A stretch of 64,000 bases of DNA from Nocardia exalbida NBRC 100660 (GCF_000308575.1 NZ_BAFZ01000068.1:62001-126000), one strand, 5' to 3'; positions 24,836 to 33,946 are shown, counted from the stretch's first letter. Notes: generated from the sequence alone by a model not told the origin. Numbers and translations are program-made.

Positions 24836-27800
24836 CTACGCGTTGAAGTACTTCGCCTCCGGATGCAGCAGCACGAACGCGTCGGTGGACTGCTCCGGAT
24901 GCAGCTGCAGCTCCTCCGACAGCACCACGCCGATGCGATCGGCCTCGAGCAGGTCGACCAGCTTGGCGCGGTCCTCCAGGTCGGGGCAGGCGCCGTAGCC
25001 GAAGGAGTAACGCGCGCCGCGGTAACCGAGCTTGAAGTACTCCAGGACGTCGGCCGGGTCGGACTCGGCGACCGCGTGGCCGTCGAGCACCAGTTCCTCG
25101 CGGATGCGCCGGTGCCAGTACTCGGCGAGCGCCTCGGTGAGCTGGACGCCGATGCCGTGCACCTCCAGGTAGTCGCGGTAGCTGTCGCCCGCGAACAGTT
25201 CGTTGGCGAAGTCGGCGATCGGCTGACCCATGGTGACCAGCTGGAACGGCAGAACGTCGACCTGACCTGTCGTGCGGGCGTAGTCCCGGGAACGGATGAA
25301 GTCGGCGATGCACAGGAAACGGTCGCGCTGCTGACGCGGGAAGGTGAACCGGTACCGTTGCGGCGCGTCGGGCTCCGGTTCGGTGAGCACGATGACGTCG
25401 TCGCCTTCGGACACCGCGGGGAAGTAGCCGTACACCACCGCGGCGTGCTGCAACACACCTTCGGTGCTCAACCGGTCCAGCCAGGCGCGCAGGCGCGGCC
25501 TGCCCTCGGTTTCCACCAGTTCCTCGTAGCTCGGTCCGTCGCCGCTGCGCTGCCCGCGCAGGCCCCACTGGCCCAGGAACAGCGCCCGCTCGTCCAGCAG
25601 ACCCGAGTACTCGTGCAGGGCAAGACCTTTGACCAGCCGCGTGCCCCAGAACGGCGGCACCGGCACCGGCAGGCCGGTCGCGACGTCGGAGCGTTCGGGC
25701 ACCACGACGGGCACCTCGGCCGCCCGGCGCTCCGCGGCGATCCGCTTGGAGCGCTCGTGGCGCGCTTTGCGCTCGGCGGCCCGCTCCCGCTCGGCGACGG
25801 CTTCCGGGCTGTCCGGGTCCGCTTCGCCGCCGCGCTTGCGGGTCATGATGTCGTCCATCAGCCGCAGGCCCTCGAACGCGTCGCGCGCGTAGTGCACGTC
25901 GCCCTCGTACACCGCGGTGAGATCGTTCTCCACGTACGACCGGGTGAGGGCCGCGCCGCCGAGCAGCACGGGGAACTGATCGGCCACGCCCTTGGCGTTG
26001 AGTTCCTCGAGGTTCTCCTTCATCACCACCGTCGACTTCACCAGCAGGCCGGACATGCCGATGACGTCGGCCTTCTTGTCCACCGCCGCGTCCAGGATGG
26101 TGGCGATCGGCTGCTTGATGCCGAGATTGACCACCTCGTAGCCGTTGTTCGACAGGATGATGTCCACCAGGTTCTTGCCGATGTCGTGCACGTCGCCCTT
26201 GACGGTGGCCAGCACGATGCGGCCCTTGCCGCTGTCGTCGGTGGCCTCCATATGCGGCTCCAGGTACGCGACGGCGGCCTTCATCACCTCGGCGGACTGC
26301 AACACGAACGGCAGCTGCATCTGACCGGAGCCGAACAGCTCACCGACCGTCTTCATCCCGGCGAGCAGGGTCTCGTTGATGATCTGCAGCGGCGGCACCT
26401 CGGTCATGGCCGCGTCGAGGTCGGCCTCCATCCCCGCTCGTTCACCGTCGACGATCCGCCGCTCCAGCCGCTCGAACAGCGGCAGCGCGGCCAGTTCCTC
26501 CGCCCGCGACGCCTTCGACGAGGAGGTGGAGACGCCTTCGAACAGCGCCATCAGCTTCTGCAGCGGGTCGTAGTCCTCGGCGCGGCGGTCGTACACCAGA
26601 TCCAGCGCGGTTTCGCGCTGCTCGTCCGGGATCCGGCTGATCGGGAGGATCTTCGAGGCGTGCACGATCGCGGAGTCCAGACCGGCCTCGACGCATTCGT
26701 GCATGAAGACCGAGTTGAGCACCTGCCGGGCCGCCGGGTTGAGACCGAAGGAGATGTTGGACAGACCCAGGGTGGTCTGCACCCGGGGATGGCGGCGCTT
26801 GAGCTCGCGGATGGCCTCGATGGTCTCCAGCCCGTCGCGGCGCGACTCCTCCTGGCCGGTGCCGAGGGTGAAGGTGAGCGTGTCGATGATGATGTCGCTC
26901 TCCGACAGCCCCCAGTTGCCGGTGATGTCGGCGATCAACCGCTCGGCGATCTCCACCTTCTTCGCCGCGGTGCGGGCCTGGCCCTCCTCGTCGATGGTCA
27001 GCGCCACCACCGCGGCGCCGTGCTCGGCGACCAGCCGCATGGTCTGCTGGAAACGCGAATCGGGCCCGGCGCCGTCCTCGTAGTTCACCGAGTTGACCGC
27101 GCAACGCCCGCCGAGATGTTCCAGTCCGGCCTGCAACACCGGGGCCTCGGTGGAGTCGAGCATGATCGGCAGCGTCGAGGCGGTGGCCAGCCGGGCGGCC
27201 AGCTCCCTCATGTCGCGGGTGCCGTCCCGGCCGACGTAGTCGACGCACAGATCGAGCATGTGCGCGCCGTCGCGGGTCTGGTCCTTGGCGATGTCCAGGC
27301 ACTTCTGCCAGTCCTCGGCCAGCATGGCGTCGCGGAAGGCCTTGGAGCCGTTGGCGTTCGTGCGCTCGCCGATCATCAGGACCGAGGCGTCCTGTTCGAA
27401 CGGCACCGCGGTGTACATGCTGGACACGCTCGGCTCGTGCACCGGCTTGCGCCGCTCGGCGATCGGCGGCAGGGCCTGCTCGACCTCGCGCACCGCGGCG
27501 GTGACCTGACGGATGTGCTCGGGCGTTGTCCCGCAGCAGCCGCCGACCAGGGCCAGCCCGAACTCGGTGACGAATCCGCGCAGCGCGACCGCGAGCTCCT
27601 CGGGCGTCAGCGGATACTCCGCCCCGTGGGCGCCGAGCACAGGCAGCCCGGCGTTCGGCATCACCGAGACCGGCACCTGCGCGTGCCGGGACAGGTGGCG
27701 CAGGTGCTCGCTCATCTCGTCCGGGCCGGTCGCGCAGTTCAGGCCGATCATGTCGATGCCGAGCGGCTCCAGCGCCGTCAGCGCCGCGCCGATCTCGCTG

Positions 27801-28432
27801 CCCACCAGCATCGTGCCGGTGGTCTCCACCGTGACGTGGGTGATGATCGGGATCCGGCGGCCCAGCTTCGCCATCGCGCGCCTGCTGCCGGTCACCGCCG
27901 CCTTCACCTGGAGCAGGTCCTGGCAGGTCTCGATGAGGATGGCGTCGGCGCCGCCGTCCAGCATGCCGAGGGCTGCCTCGGTGTAGGCGTCGCGCAGCGC
28001 CGCGAACGGGGCGTGACCGAGCGTGGGCAGCTTGGTGCCCGGCCCCATCGAACCCAGCACGTACCGTGGCGTACCGTCGGCGGACGGACCCATCTCGTCG
28101 GCGACCTCGCGGGCCAGCCTGGTGCCGCGCTCGGACAGGTCGCGGATCCGGTCGGCGATGTCGTAGTCGGCGAGGTTGGGCAGATTGCAGCCGAAGGTGT
28201 TGGTCTCGACCGCGTCGGCGCCCGCTTCGAAATAGGCGCGGTGGATGTCGCGCAGGACGTCGGGGCGGGTGTCGTTGAGGATCTCGTTACAGCCCTCCAA
28301 CCCGCGGAAATCGTCCAGGGTCAGATCAGCCGCTTGCAGCATGGTGCCCATCGCACCGTCGCCGATGACGACACGGCGGCGCAGCGTGTCGAGTAGCGTG
28401 GTGTCGAACTCGGCGGGGATGGACGCAGACAT
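24836..28432 (-). CDS. metH: Cobalamin-dependent methionine synthase
   Basis: A four-module, 1198-residue enzyme that methylates homocysteine using methyltetrahydrofolate and cobalamin. The homocysteine domain (about 1-320) has the zinc ligands in LNCATG and GGCCGTTPEHI. The folate domain starts near SVSSMYTAVPFEQ and MIGERTNANGSKAF. The B12 domain has VKGDVHDIGKN with the axial His. The C-terminal reactivation domain binds SAM and includes YRGARYSFGYGACPD. The start is ATG 28432: there is no ribosome binding site but a TACGCT box seven bases before it. It is orthologous to Rv2124c by sequence and position. Because the transcript looks leaderless, a B12 riboswitch is not expected, and none is seen. 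Confidence 0.97.
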   Translation of the reverse strand: MSASIPAEFDTTLLDTLRRRVVIGDGAMGTMLQAADLTLDDFRGLEGCNEILNDTRPDVLRDIHRAYFEAGADAVETNTFGCNLPNLADYDIADRIRDLSERGTRLAREVADEMGPSADGTPRYVLGSMGPGTKLPTLGHAPFAALRDAYTEAALGMLDGGADAILIETCQDLLQVKAAVTGSRRAMAKLGRRIPIITHVTVETTGTMLVGSEIGAALTALEPLGIDMIGLNCATGPDEMSEHLRHLSRHAQVPVSVMPNAGLPVLGAHGAEYPLTPEELAVALRGFVTEFGLALVGGCCGTTPEHIRQVTAAVREVEQALPPIAERRKPVHEPSVSSMYTAVPFEQDASVLMIGERTNANGSKAFRDAMLAEDWQKCLDIAKDQTRDGAHMLDLCVDYVGRDGTRDMRELAARLATASTLPIMLDSTEAPVLQAGLEHLGGRCAVNSVNYEDGAGPDSRFQQTMRLVAEHGAAVVALTIDEEGQARTAAKKVEIAERLIADITGNWGLSESDIIIDTLTFTLGTGQEESRRDGLETIEAIRELKRRHPRVQTTLGLSNISFGLNPAARQVLNSVFMHECVEAGLDSAIVHASKILPISRIPDEQRETALDLVYDRRAEDYDPLQKLMALFEGVSTSSSKASRAEELAALPLFERLERRIVDGERAGMEADLDAAMTEVPPLQIINETLLAGMKTVGELFGSGQMQLPFVLQSAEVMKAAVAYLEPHMEATDDSGKGRIVLATVKGDVHDIGKNLVDIILSNNGYEVVNLGIKQPIATILDAAVDKKADVIGMSGLLVKSTVVMKENLEELNAKGVADQFPVLLGGAALTRSYVENDLTAVYEGDVHYARDAFEGLRLMDDIMTRKRGGEADPDSPEAVAERERAAERKARHERSKRIAAERRAAEVPVVVPERSDVATGLPVPVPPFWGTRLVKGLALHEYSGLLDERALFLGQWGLRGQRSGDGPSYEELVETEGRPRLRAWLDRLSTEGVLQHAAVVYGYFPAVSEGDDVIVLTEPEPDAPQRYRFTFPRQQRDRFLCIADFIRSRDYARTTGQVDVLPFQLVTMGQPIADFANELFAGDSYRDYLEVHGIGVQLTEALAEYWHRRIREELVLDGHAVAESDPADVLEYFKLGYRGARYSFGYGACPDLEDRAKLVDLLEADRIGVVLSEELQLHPEQSTDAFVLLHPEAKYFNA

Positions 28433-28439
28433 GCGTTCC

Positions 28440-28445
28440 AGCGTA
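28440..28445 (-). promoter_or_regulatory. Leaderless -10 element of metH
   Basis: TACGCT on the minus strand, then seven bases, then ATG 28432. There is no Shine-Dalgarno sequence. Confidence 0.55.
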
Positions 28446-28462
28446 GTGGGCAGGGGGGACGT

Positions 28463-28496
28463 TCCAGGCCACCGCGTCGAGGCTCGGTGGCCTGGA
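28463..28496. promoter_or_regulatory. Large inverted repeat between metH and the PAC2 gene
   Basis: TCCAGGCCACCG (28463-28474) and CGGTGGCCTGGA (28485-28496) are perfect 12-base arms around a 10-base loop. It lies over the -35 region of metH, upstream of both predicted starts of transcription. It is therefore more likely a protein site or DNA structure than an RNA hairpin. Confidence 0.5.
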
Positions 28497-28587
28497 CCAC
28501 ACGCCCGGCGCGACGCCGCCGCATCCGCTCGCGGAAACACGCCACCCGGTCCGGCCGTCATACGACACGCCATATCGCCGCACGCCG

Positions 28588-28593
28588 TAGGCT
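28588..28593 (+). promoter_or_regulatory. Leaderless -10 element of the PAC2 gene
   Basis: TAGGCT, six bases, then GTG 28600, with no ribosome binding site. Confidence 0.55.
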
Positions 28594-28599
28594 GACCGA

Positions 28600-29484
28600 G
28601 TGAACGCCAGTGAAACTCCCGATCCGGAACTGCCGACGTTGCGGGATCCGGTACTGGTCGCCGCCTTCGAGGGGTGGAACGACGCCGGTGACGCGGCCAG
28701 CGGCGCCGTCGAGCATCTGGAACTGATCTGGGACGCCGAACCGTTGGCCGAACTCGACTCCGAGGACTACTACGACTATCAGGTCAACCGGCCGACCGTG
28801 CGTCAAGTGGACGGGGTGACCAGGGAAATCCAGTGGCCGTCGACGATGCTGTCGGTCTGCTCGCCACCCGGAAGCGACCGCGACGTGGTGCTGCTGCGCG
28901 GCATCGAACCGAACATGCGCTGGCGCAGCTTCTGCGGCGACCTGCTGGAGTTCATCGAGCAGCTCGGGGTGCAGACGGTGGTCATTCTCGGCGCGCTGCT
29001 GGCGGACACTCCGCATACCAGACCGGTGCCGGTGACCGGCTCGGCCTACAGCAAGGAGGCGGCCGAGCGGTTCAACCTGGAACAGACCCGCTACGAGGGC
29101 CCCACCGGGATCACCGGCGTGCTGCAGGACCAGTGCGTGAAGGCGGGCGTCCCGGCGGTGTCGTTCTGGGCCGCCGTCCCGCACTACGTCTCCCAGCCGC
29201 CCAATCCGAAGGCGACCATCGCGCTGCTGCACCGGGTGGAGGACGTGCTCGACATCGAAGTGCCGCTGGGTGAGCTGCCCAAGCAGGCGGAGGACTGGGA
29301 GACCGCGGTCAACGAGATGACCGTGGGCGACGAGGAGATCAGCGAGTACGTGCGCTCGCTGGAGGAGCGCGGGGACGCGGCGGTCGACGTGAACGAGGCG
29401 ATGGCCAAGATCGACGGCGACGCCATCGCGGCGGAATTCGAGAAGTACCTGCGCAGACGAGGTCCGGGCAGCTTCGGTCTCTGA
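28600..29484 (+). CDS. PAC2 family protein (proteasome assembly chaperone-like fold)
   Basis: A 294-residue protein with the PAC2 features: an opening PVLVAAFEGWNDAGDAASGAVEHL, VVLLRGIEPNMRW, and QTVVILGALLADTPHTRPVPVTGSA, with a helical C-terminal third. It is the ortholog of Rv2125, also divergent from metH. The family is named for a eukaryotic proteasome assembly factor, but actinobacterial members have not been shown to act on the proteasome. Some relatives group with ATP-grasp amide ligases. GTG 28600 has no ribosome binding site but has a -10 box six bases upstream. Confidence 0.9.
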   Translation: MNASETPDPELPTLRDPVLVAAFEGWNDAGDAASGAVEHLELIWDAEPLAELDSEDYYDYQVNRPTVRQVDGVTREIQWPSTMLSVCSPPGSDRDVVLLRGIEPNMRWRSFCGDLLEFIEQLGVQTVVILGALLADTPHTRPVPVTGSAYSKEAAERFNLEQTRYEGPTGITGVLQDQCVKAGVPAVSFWAAVPHYVSQPPNPKATIALLHRVEDVLDIEVPLGELPKQAEDWETAVNEMTVGDEEISEYVRSLEERGDAAVDVNEAMAKIDGDAIAAEFEKYLRRRGPGSFGL

Positions 29485-29572
29485 TCGGCGGCGCGGCGGC
29501 GCGTTCGGACGGGCAACCGTTCACCGGAAGTTCGCCAGGGGACCACCTTCGGGCCGGGGACCGGCCGCCTCC

Positions 29573-29578
29573 TACACT
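29573..29578 (+). promoter_or_regulatory. Leaderless -10 element of the adenylation-acyltransferase gene
   Basis: TACACT, seven bases, then GTG 29586; no ribosome binding site. Confidence 0.55.
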
Positions 29579-29585
29579 TTCGCCG

Positions 29586-32174
29586 GTGACCGTCCATCCG
29601 ATCGTCGAGCGTCTGCGCACCTTCGACGAGCGGATCGCCGTCCGGTGCCCCGACCGTGCGGACACCGACGGCGCCAAGCCCGAATCCGCGCGGCAGGTCA
29701 CCTACGCTCGGCTTGCGGCGCTGGTCGAGGGTTACGCGGCCGAGCTGGGCCCGGCCCGCCGCCTCGTCGCGCTCGCCGCGCGCAATGACCTCGCCTCGCT
29801 CGTCGCGTATCTCGGAGCGCTCAGCGCCGGCTGCGTCGTGTTGCTCACCGAGCAGATCACTGCGGAGTTGCGGGACGCCTACGATCCGGACGTCCTCATC
29901 GAGGGAGGCCGCGCCCGCGTGGTGCGGGAGCGCTCGGCGCATCGTCTGCATCCGGATCTCGCGCTGCTGCTGAGCACCTCGGGGTCCACCGGGTCGCCCA
30001 AGCTCGTCCGGCTCTCGGCGGGGAACCTGCGCGCCAACGCCGCGGCCATCGCCGAGTACCTGGCCATCGGCCCGGAGGACTGCGCGGCCACCACCCTGCC
30101 TATGTTCTACTGCTACGGCCTGTCGGTGGTGCACAGTCATCTGTTGCGCGGGGCGAGCCTCCTGCTCACCGACCGGTCGGTACTGGATACGGAATTCTGG
30201 CGCGCGTTCCGGGAGTGCCGCGCAACGTCTTTCGCCGCGGTTCCCTACACCATCGATCTGCTCGACCGCATCGGTTTCGCTCGCATGACCCTGCCCCACC
30301 TGCGCTACGTCACCCAGGCGGGCGGCAGGCTGGCGCCGCGGCGAGTGCGCGAATACGCCGAACTCGGCCGGGCGAACGGCTGGGACTTCGTCGTCATGTA
30401 CGGGCAGACCGAGGCCACCGCCCGGATGGCGTACCTGCCCTCGCATCTGGCGAGCGCGCATCCCGACTGCATCGGGATACCGATCCCCGGCGGCGAATTC
30501 ACCCTCGAGCCGATCGAGGAAGCCGACGAGGGGGACGAACCGCGCGAACTGGTCTATCACGGCGCCAATGTGATGATGGGCTACGCGAAGTCGGCGGCAG
30601 ACCTCGCACTCGGCCCCACGCTCGACGCACTGCGCACCGGCGACCTGGCCCGGCGCACACCGGAGGGCTTGTATCAGGTGGTCGGCAGGCGCAGCCGCTT
30701 CGCCAAGATCTTCGGATTGCGCATCGATCTGGAGCGGCTCGAATCCGGGCTGGCGGCGGCGGGTTTCACGGCATGTTGCGCCGACGACGACACGCACTTG
30801 GTCGTCGCGGTGGAGACCCCTCGGTCCGATCCGACCGGAACCGCCGCGCGCCTGTCCGGCCTGCCCGCCGCCGCCATCCGGATCCGCCCGGTCGAGCGAA
30901 TACCACGGCTACCGAATGGCAAACCCGACTATCCCGCGATCCGGCGGCTGGCCGGATCCGTGCCGCAGGTGCGTGACATCCGTACCCTCTACGCCACCAC
31001 CCTGGGCATCGACCCCGTGCGGATCCACGCGGACAGCACGTTCGTCGATCTCGGCGGGAATTCGCTGACCTACGTGACCACCGCGGCACGACTGGAGCGA
31101 ACTCTCGGCGGCCTGCCCACCGACTGGCCGAACACCTCAGTGGCGGACTTGGAGCGGATACCGGAGGGTCGCAGCCGGTTCGGACGGGCGCTCGACACCG
31201 GAACGCTGCTGCGCGCGATCGGCATCGTGCTGATCGTAAGCGCGCACGCCGGAGTGTTCGTGCGGTGGGGCGCGGCGCACGTGCTGCTCGGTGTGGCCGG
31301 ATTCAACTTCGCACGGTTCGCCGTGACCGCCGCGCGCCCGGCCGCGCGCTTGCGGCACACACTGCGCGCCGTGGGCTCCATCGCGGTGCCCACGGCGCTC
31401 TGGGTCGCGCTGACGCTGCCCTTCGTCGACTACTACGGGTGGCAGAATGTCCTGTTGCTGAACAAGATTCTCGGCCCGCACGACAGCGCCACCGCCGGGC
31501 ACCTGTGGTTTCTCGAGGTGCTCGTGTACTTCATGCTGGCCGCCGCGCTGCTGATCCGGATCCCCGTGGTGGACCGATGGCAACGCGCCGAGCCGTTCTG
31601 GTTCGCGATGGCGCTGGTCGCGATATGTCTCGTGTTCCGATACCAGGCGTTCGGTCTGTATTCGCCGAAGGACATCCCGTTCTCCCCGCTGGCGGTGTGG
31701 CTCTTCGCGCTCGGCTGGGCGGCGGCGAAGGCGACGTCGATGTGGCAGCGGATGACGGTGAGTGCCGTCGTACTGATCGCGGTGCCCGGATATTTCGGCG
31801 TCCCCGAGCGGGAGCGACTGATCATGGCGGGCTTGCTCGCACTGGTGTGGTTGTCCGCGGTCCGGGTTCCCGCCGTCGTCGCCGTCTGCGCGGCGGTGCT
31901 GGCCGACGGATCGCTGTTCGTCTATCTACTGCACTGGCAGGTGTACCCGCTGTTCGAACAGCACCGGCTCGCGGGGCTGCTCGCTTCCCTGGCAGCGGGT
32001 GTGGTAGCGAGCGGTACGGTTACCTGGCTGCGACGCTGGGGATCGTTGCGGTATCGGGCAATTCGGTCGCGGCGATCAGCTCTCCACGGTCCATACCCGC
32101 GCCGCAGCCTCCTGGGCCAGTTTGGCGATCAGGATGTCGCGCGGAATCGTCTGACCGGCAAAGTGATCGAGTGA
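29586..32174 (+). CDS. Fusion of adenylation domain, acyl/peptidyl carrier domain and membrane acyltransferase
   Basis: An 862-residue protein with three parts. Residues 1-460 form an AMP-binding domain with LLSTSGSTGSPK (about 127), MYGQTEATARM (about 270), the hinge region VGRRSRFAKIFGLRIDLERLE and the late lysine in LPNGKPDYPAI. Residues 465-530 form a carrier domain with VDLGGNSLTY, where Ser493 should carry phosphopantetheine. From about 540 on is an acyltransferase-3-like membrane domain with about ten helices; RAIGIVLIVSAHAGVF holds the expected catalytic His near 554. The order activates an acid, loads it and hands it to a membrane transferase, like DltA, DltC and DltB in one chain. 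The acid and the acceptor are unknown. The last 35 residues are antisense to the next gene and may be read-through. Confidence 0.88.
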   Translation: MTVHPIVERLRTFDERIAVRCPDRADTDGAKPESARQVTYARLAALVEGYAAELGPARRLVALAARNDLASLVAYLGALSAGCVVLLTEQITAELRDAYDPDVLIEGGRARVVRERSAHRLHPDLALLLSTSGSTGSPKLVRLSAGNLRANAAAIAEYLAIGPEDCAATTLPMFYCYGLSVVHSHLLRGASLLLTDRSVLDTEFWRAFRECRATSFAAVPYTIDLLDRIGFARMTLPHLRYVTQAGGRLAPRRVREYAELGRANGWDFVVMYGQTEATARMAYLPSHLASAHPDCIGIPIPGGEFTLEPIEEADEGDEPRELVYHGANVMMGYAKSAADLALGPTLDALRTGDLARRTPEGLYQVVGRRSRFAKIFGLRIDLERLESGLAAAGFTACCADDDTHLVVAVETPRSDPTGTAARLSGLPAAAIRIRPVERIPRLPNGKPDYPAIRRLAGSVPQVRDIRTLYATTLGIDPVRIHADSTFVDLGGNSLTYVTTAARLERTLGGLPTDWPNTSVADLERIPEGRSRFGRALDTGTLLRAIGIVLIVSAHAGVFVRWGAAHVLLGVAGFNFARFAVTAARPAARLRHTLRAVGSIAVPTALWVALTLPFVDYYGWQNVLLLNKILGPHDSATAGHLWFLEVLVYFMLAAALLIRIPVVDRWQRAEPFWFAMALVAICLVFRYQAFGLYSPKDIPFSPLAVWLFALGWAAAKATSMWQRMTVSAVVLIAVPGYFGVPERERLIMAGLLALVWLSAVRVPAVVAVCAAVLADGSLFVYLLHWQVYPLFEQHRLAGLLASLAAGVVASGTVTWLRRWGSLRYRAIRSRRSALHGPYPRRSLLGQFGDQDVARNRLTGKVIE

Positions 32175-32381
32175 GGGAACCACCACATGATGCGCGTCCG
32201 CGCGCTTGAGTTCCGCCGTGAGTTCGGCGAATGCCGTCCCGTCGCCGCCGGTCGATTCATGGAACGTTGCGGCGAAGCACAGCCCTTCCTCGCGGGCGAG
32301 GCTGCTCATCGCCGCCTCGAGCTCCTTGCAATGGCCATCGGCCAGATCGTCACGCAAGTATCCATAGATCAACGCTTCCAC
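32076..32381 (-). CDS. Small resolvase-N-like protein without obvious catalytic Ser
   Basis: A 101-residue protein starting MEALIYGYLRDDLADGHCKELE. The IYGYLR opening, the helix after it and the later FAELTAELKRADAHHVVVPSLDHF resemble the N-terminal domain of serine recombinases (YARVS...). The Ser that would be the nucleophile is not seen, and there is no DNA-binding arm. As I recall, such short proteins are frequent in Nocardia and Streptomyces near XRE regulators. It is unlikely to recombine DNA. The gene is divergent from the XRE/TPR gene and overlaps the end of the preceding fusion gene by 99 bases, tail to tail. Confidence 0.65.
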   Translation of the reverse strand: MEALIYGYLRDDLADGHCKELEAAMSSLAREEGLCFAATFHESTGGDGTAFAELTAELKRADAHHVVVPSLDHFAGQTIPRDILIAKLAQEAAARVWTVES

Positions 32382-32453
32382 CCGAACCTCCGTTGGATTG
32401 GGATCGCTGTTCTCTTATGTGGATCCACCCGTTTTACGGGGTATTTGCGCTTC

Positions 32454-32477
32454 GTGCAAGAGCAGATGTACTTGCAC
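32454..32477. promoter_or_regulatory. Inverted repeat, candidate operator
   Basis: GTGCAAG (32454-32460) and CTTGCAC (32471-32477) are perfect arms around 10 bases. A second imperfect pair (GCAAGAGCA with TGCTCTTAC) overlaps it. It lies in a relatively AT-rich promoter region between two divergent genes, one of which encodes an HTH protein. Confidence 0.45.
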
Positions 32478-32607
32478 TTGCTCTTACAGGAGGGGCTGGC
32501 TAACTTCTGGCGCCATGACCAGCATGCACAATGCGGCGGCGCGAATGTAGCTGTCAACACACGGACATCTGCCTGCCCTCTTGGGGCCACCAAACGTTAA
32601 CTGGTGC

Positions 32608-32613
32608 GATACT
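32608..32613 (+). promoter_or_regulatory. Leaderless -10 element of the XRE/TPR gene
   Basis: GATACT, six bases, then GTG 32620; no ribosome binding site. Confidence 0.45.
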
Positions 32614-32619
32614 ACAGAC

Positions 32620-33852
32620 GTGGCCGCTACCGACGATCGACCCGTCTGGGCTGTCCGAATGCGCTCCGAGCGTGACGCGAGGGGGTGGTCGCAAGCCGAC
32701 GCTGTTCGCGTAATGCGTGGAAAGTCTTCGCACAACCTGCCGACCGACAGTACTCTCCTACGTAATTGGCGCCGTTGGGAATCGGGCGAATCACGCCCCG
32801 ACGACTTCTACGCGCCCATCATCGCCGCCACCTTCGACACGGTGCCCGCGGCGTTCTTCCCCAAGACCAGACCGAACCGGGACGACGAATTGCTCTCGGC
32901 GACGGGCATGGACACGCTCGAGTTCATCGGACGACTGCGCATGTCCGATGTGTCCTCGGTGACGCTGGAGGCCATCCGCATCACCGCCGAACGCCTGTGC
33001 TGCGAATACTCCTACGCCGACCCGCACGATCTGCACGCCGAGGGCACGGCGTGGCTGCGCAGGATCACCTCGTTGCTGGACGGTCGCCTGACCCTGGCCC
33101 AGCACCGCGAAATCCTCGTTCTCGCCGGATGGGTCGCGCTGCTGGTCGGCTGCGTGGACTACGACCTCGGCCGGCGCACCGCCGCCGAGGCGACCCGCCG
33201 CGCCGCCCGATCGCTGGCGCAGGAGGCGGAGAACGTCGAGATCGCCGCGTGGACGACGGAAATGACCGCGTGGTTCGCGCTCACCCAGGGTAACTACCGC
33301 GGCGTCATCGAGGCCGTTCAGCCGACGCTGGAAGTAAGCCAGCACCTGCGCGTCGGTGTCCAGCTCGCCGCCCAGCGCGCCAAAGCCTGGGCCAGGCTCG
33401 GCAATACGCGCGAGGTGGAGACCGCGCTGGAGGAGGGCCGAGCTATCTTGGAGCGACTCGAACATCCGGCGAATCTGGACAACCACTTCGTGATCGATGC
33501 GAACAAGTTCGACTTCTACGCGATGGACTGCTGCCGCGTCGCGGGCGAGGATCGGCTCGCCGAAAGCTACGCGCGCGAAGTGATTCGCAACGCGACCCGG
33601 CCCGACGGCACGGTGCGCAATCCGATGCGGGTCTCCGAGGCCCACCTGACGCTGGCCGTGGTCGCGGTGCGCGACCGCGACCTGGAGCTGGCGGTGGCCG
33701 AGGGCATGCGCGCGTTCGCGGGCAGCAGGCGCTCCCTGCCCTCGCTGATGTGGATCGCGGGCGAAGTCGCGCGCGAGATCATCGAGCGTTTCCCCGGCGA
33801 CCCGCGCACGCGCGCCTATCTGGACCAGATGCGTTCGATGTCCGTCGAATGA
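32620..33852 (+). CDS. XRE-type HTH regulator with TPR-like helical C-terminus
   Basis: A 410-residue protein. The first 75 residues contain an XRE-like helix-turn-helix (WAVRMRSERDARGWSQADAVRVM, LLRNWRRWESGESRPDDFYAPIIA). The rest is helical repeats of the kind found in actinomycete signal-binding regulators (for example QHREILVLAGWVALLVGCVDYDLG and VQLAAQRAKAWARLGNTREVETALEEG). It probably senses a small molecule or peptide and controls nearby genes. The start at GTG 32620 follows a -10 box; earlier codons in the frame lack a usable start. It is divergent from the resolvase-like gene and 107 bases upstream of jetA. Confidence 0.85.
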   Translation: MAATDDRPVWAVRMRSERDARGWSQADAVRVMRGKSSHNLPTDSTLLRNWRRWESGESRPDDFYAPIIAATFDTVPAAFFPKTRPNRDDELLSATGMDTLEFIGRLRMSDVSSVTLEAIRITAERLCCEYSYADPHDLHAEGTAWLRRITSLLDGRLTLAQHREILVLAGWVALLVGCVDYDLGRRTAAEATRRAARSLAQEAENVEIAAWTTEMTAWFALTQGNYRGVIEAVQPTLEVSQHLRVGVQLAAQRAKAWARLGNTREVETALEEGRAILERLEHPANLDNHFVIDANKFDFYAMDCCRVAGEDRLAESYAREVIRNATRPDGTVRNPMRVSEAHLTLAVVAVRDRDLELAVAEGMRAFAGSRRSLPSLMWIAGEVAREIIERFPGDPRTRAYLDQMRSMSVE

Positions 33853-33946
33853 GCCGGCCCGCTCCGCGACCGCGGCGAACGGTGCCGAACCGGACGCGGC
33901 CACGCCGGACACCGGAACGTCGTGCGGGCGGCGATCAGCCCGCTAC

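Noticed and set aside
24647..28396. A 1249-codon open frame on the plus strand opposite metH
   Set aside because: It is fully antisense to a clear methionine synthase and its composition follows from the high GC third positions of metH.
28433..28599. Cobalamin riboswitch before metH
   Set aside because: Only 167 bases lie between the divergent starts, no B12-box-like sequence is seen, and metH appears leaderless.
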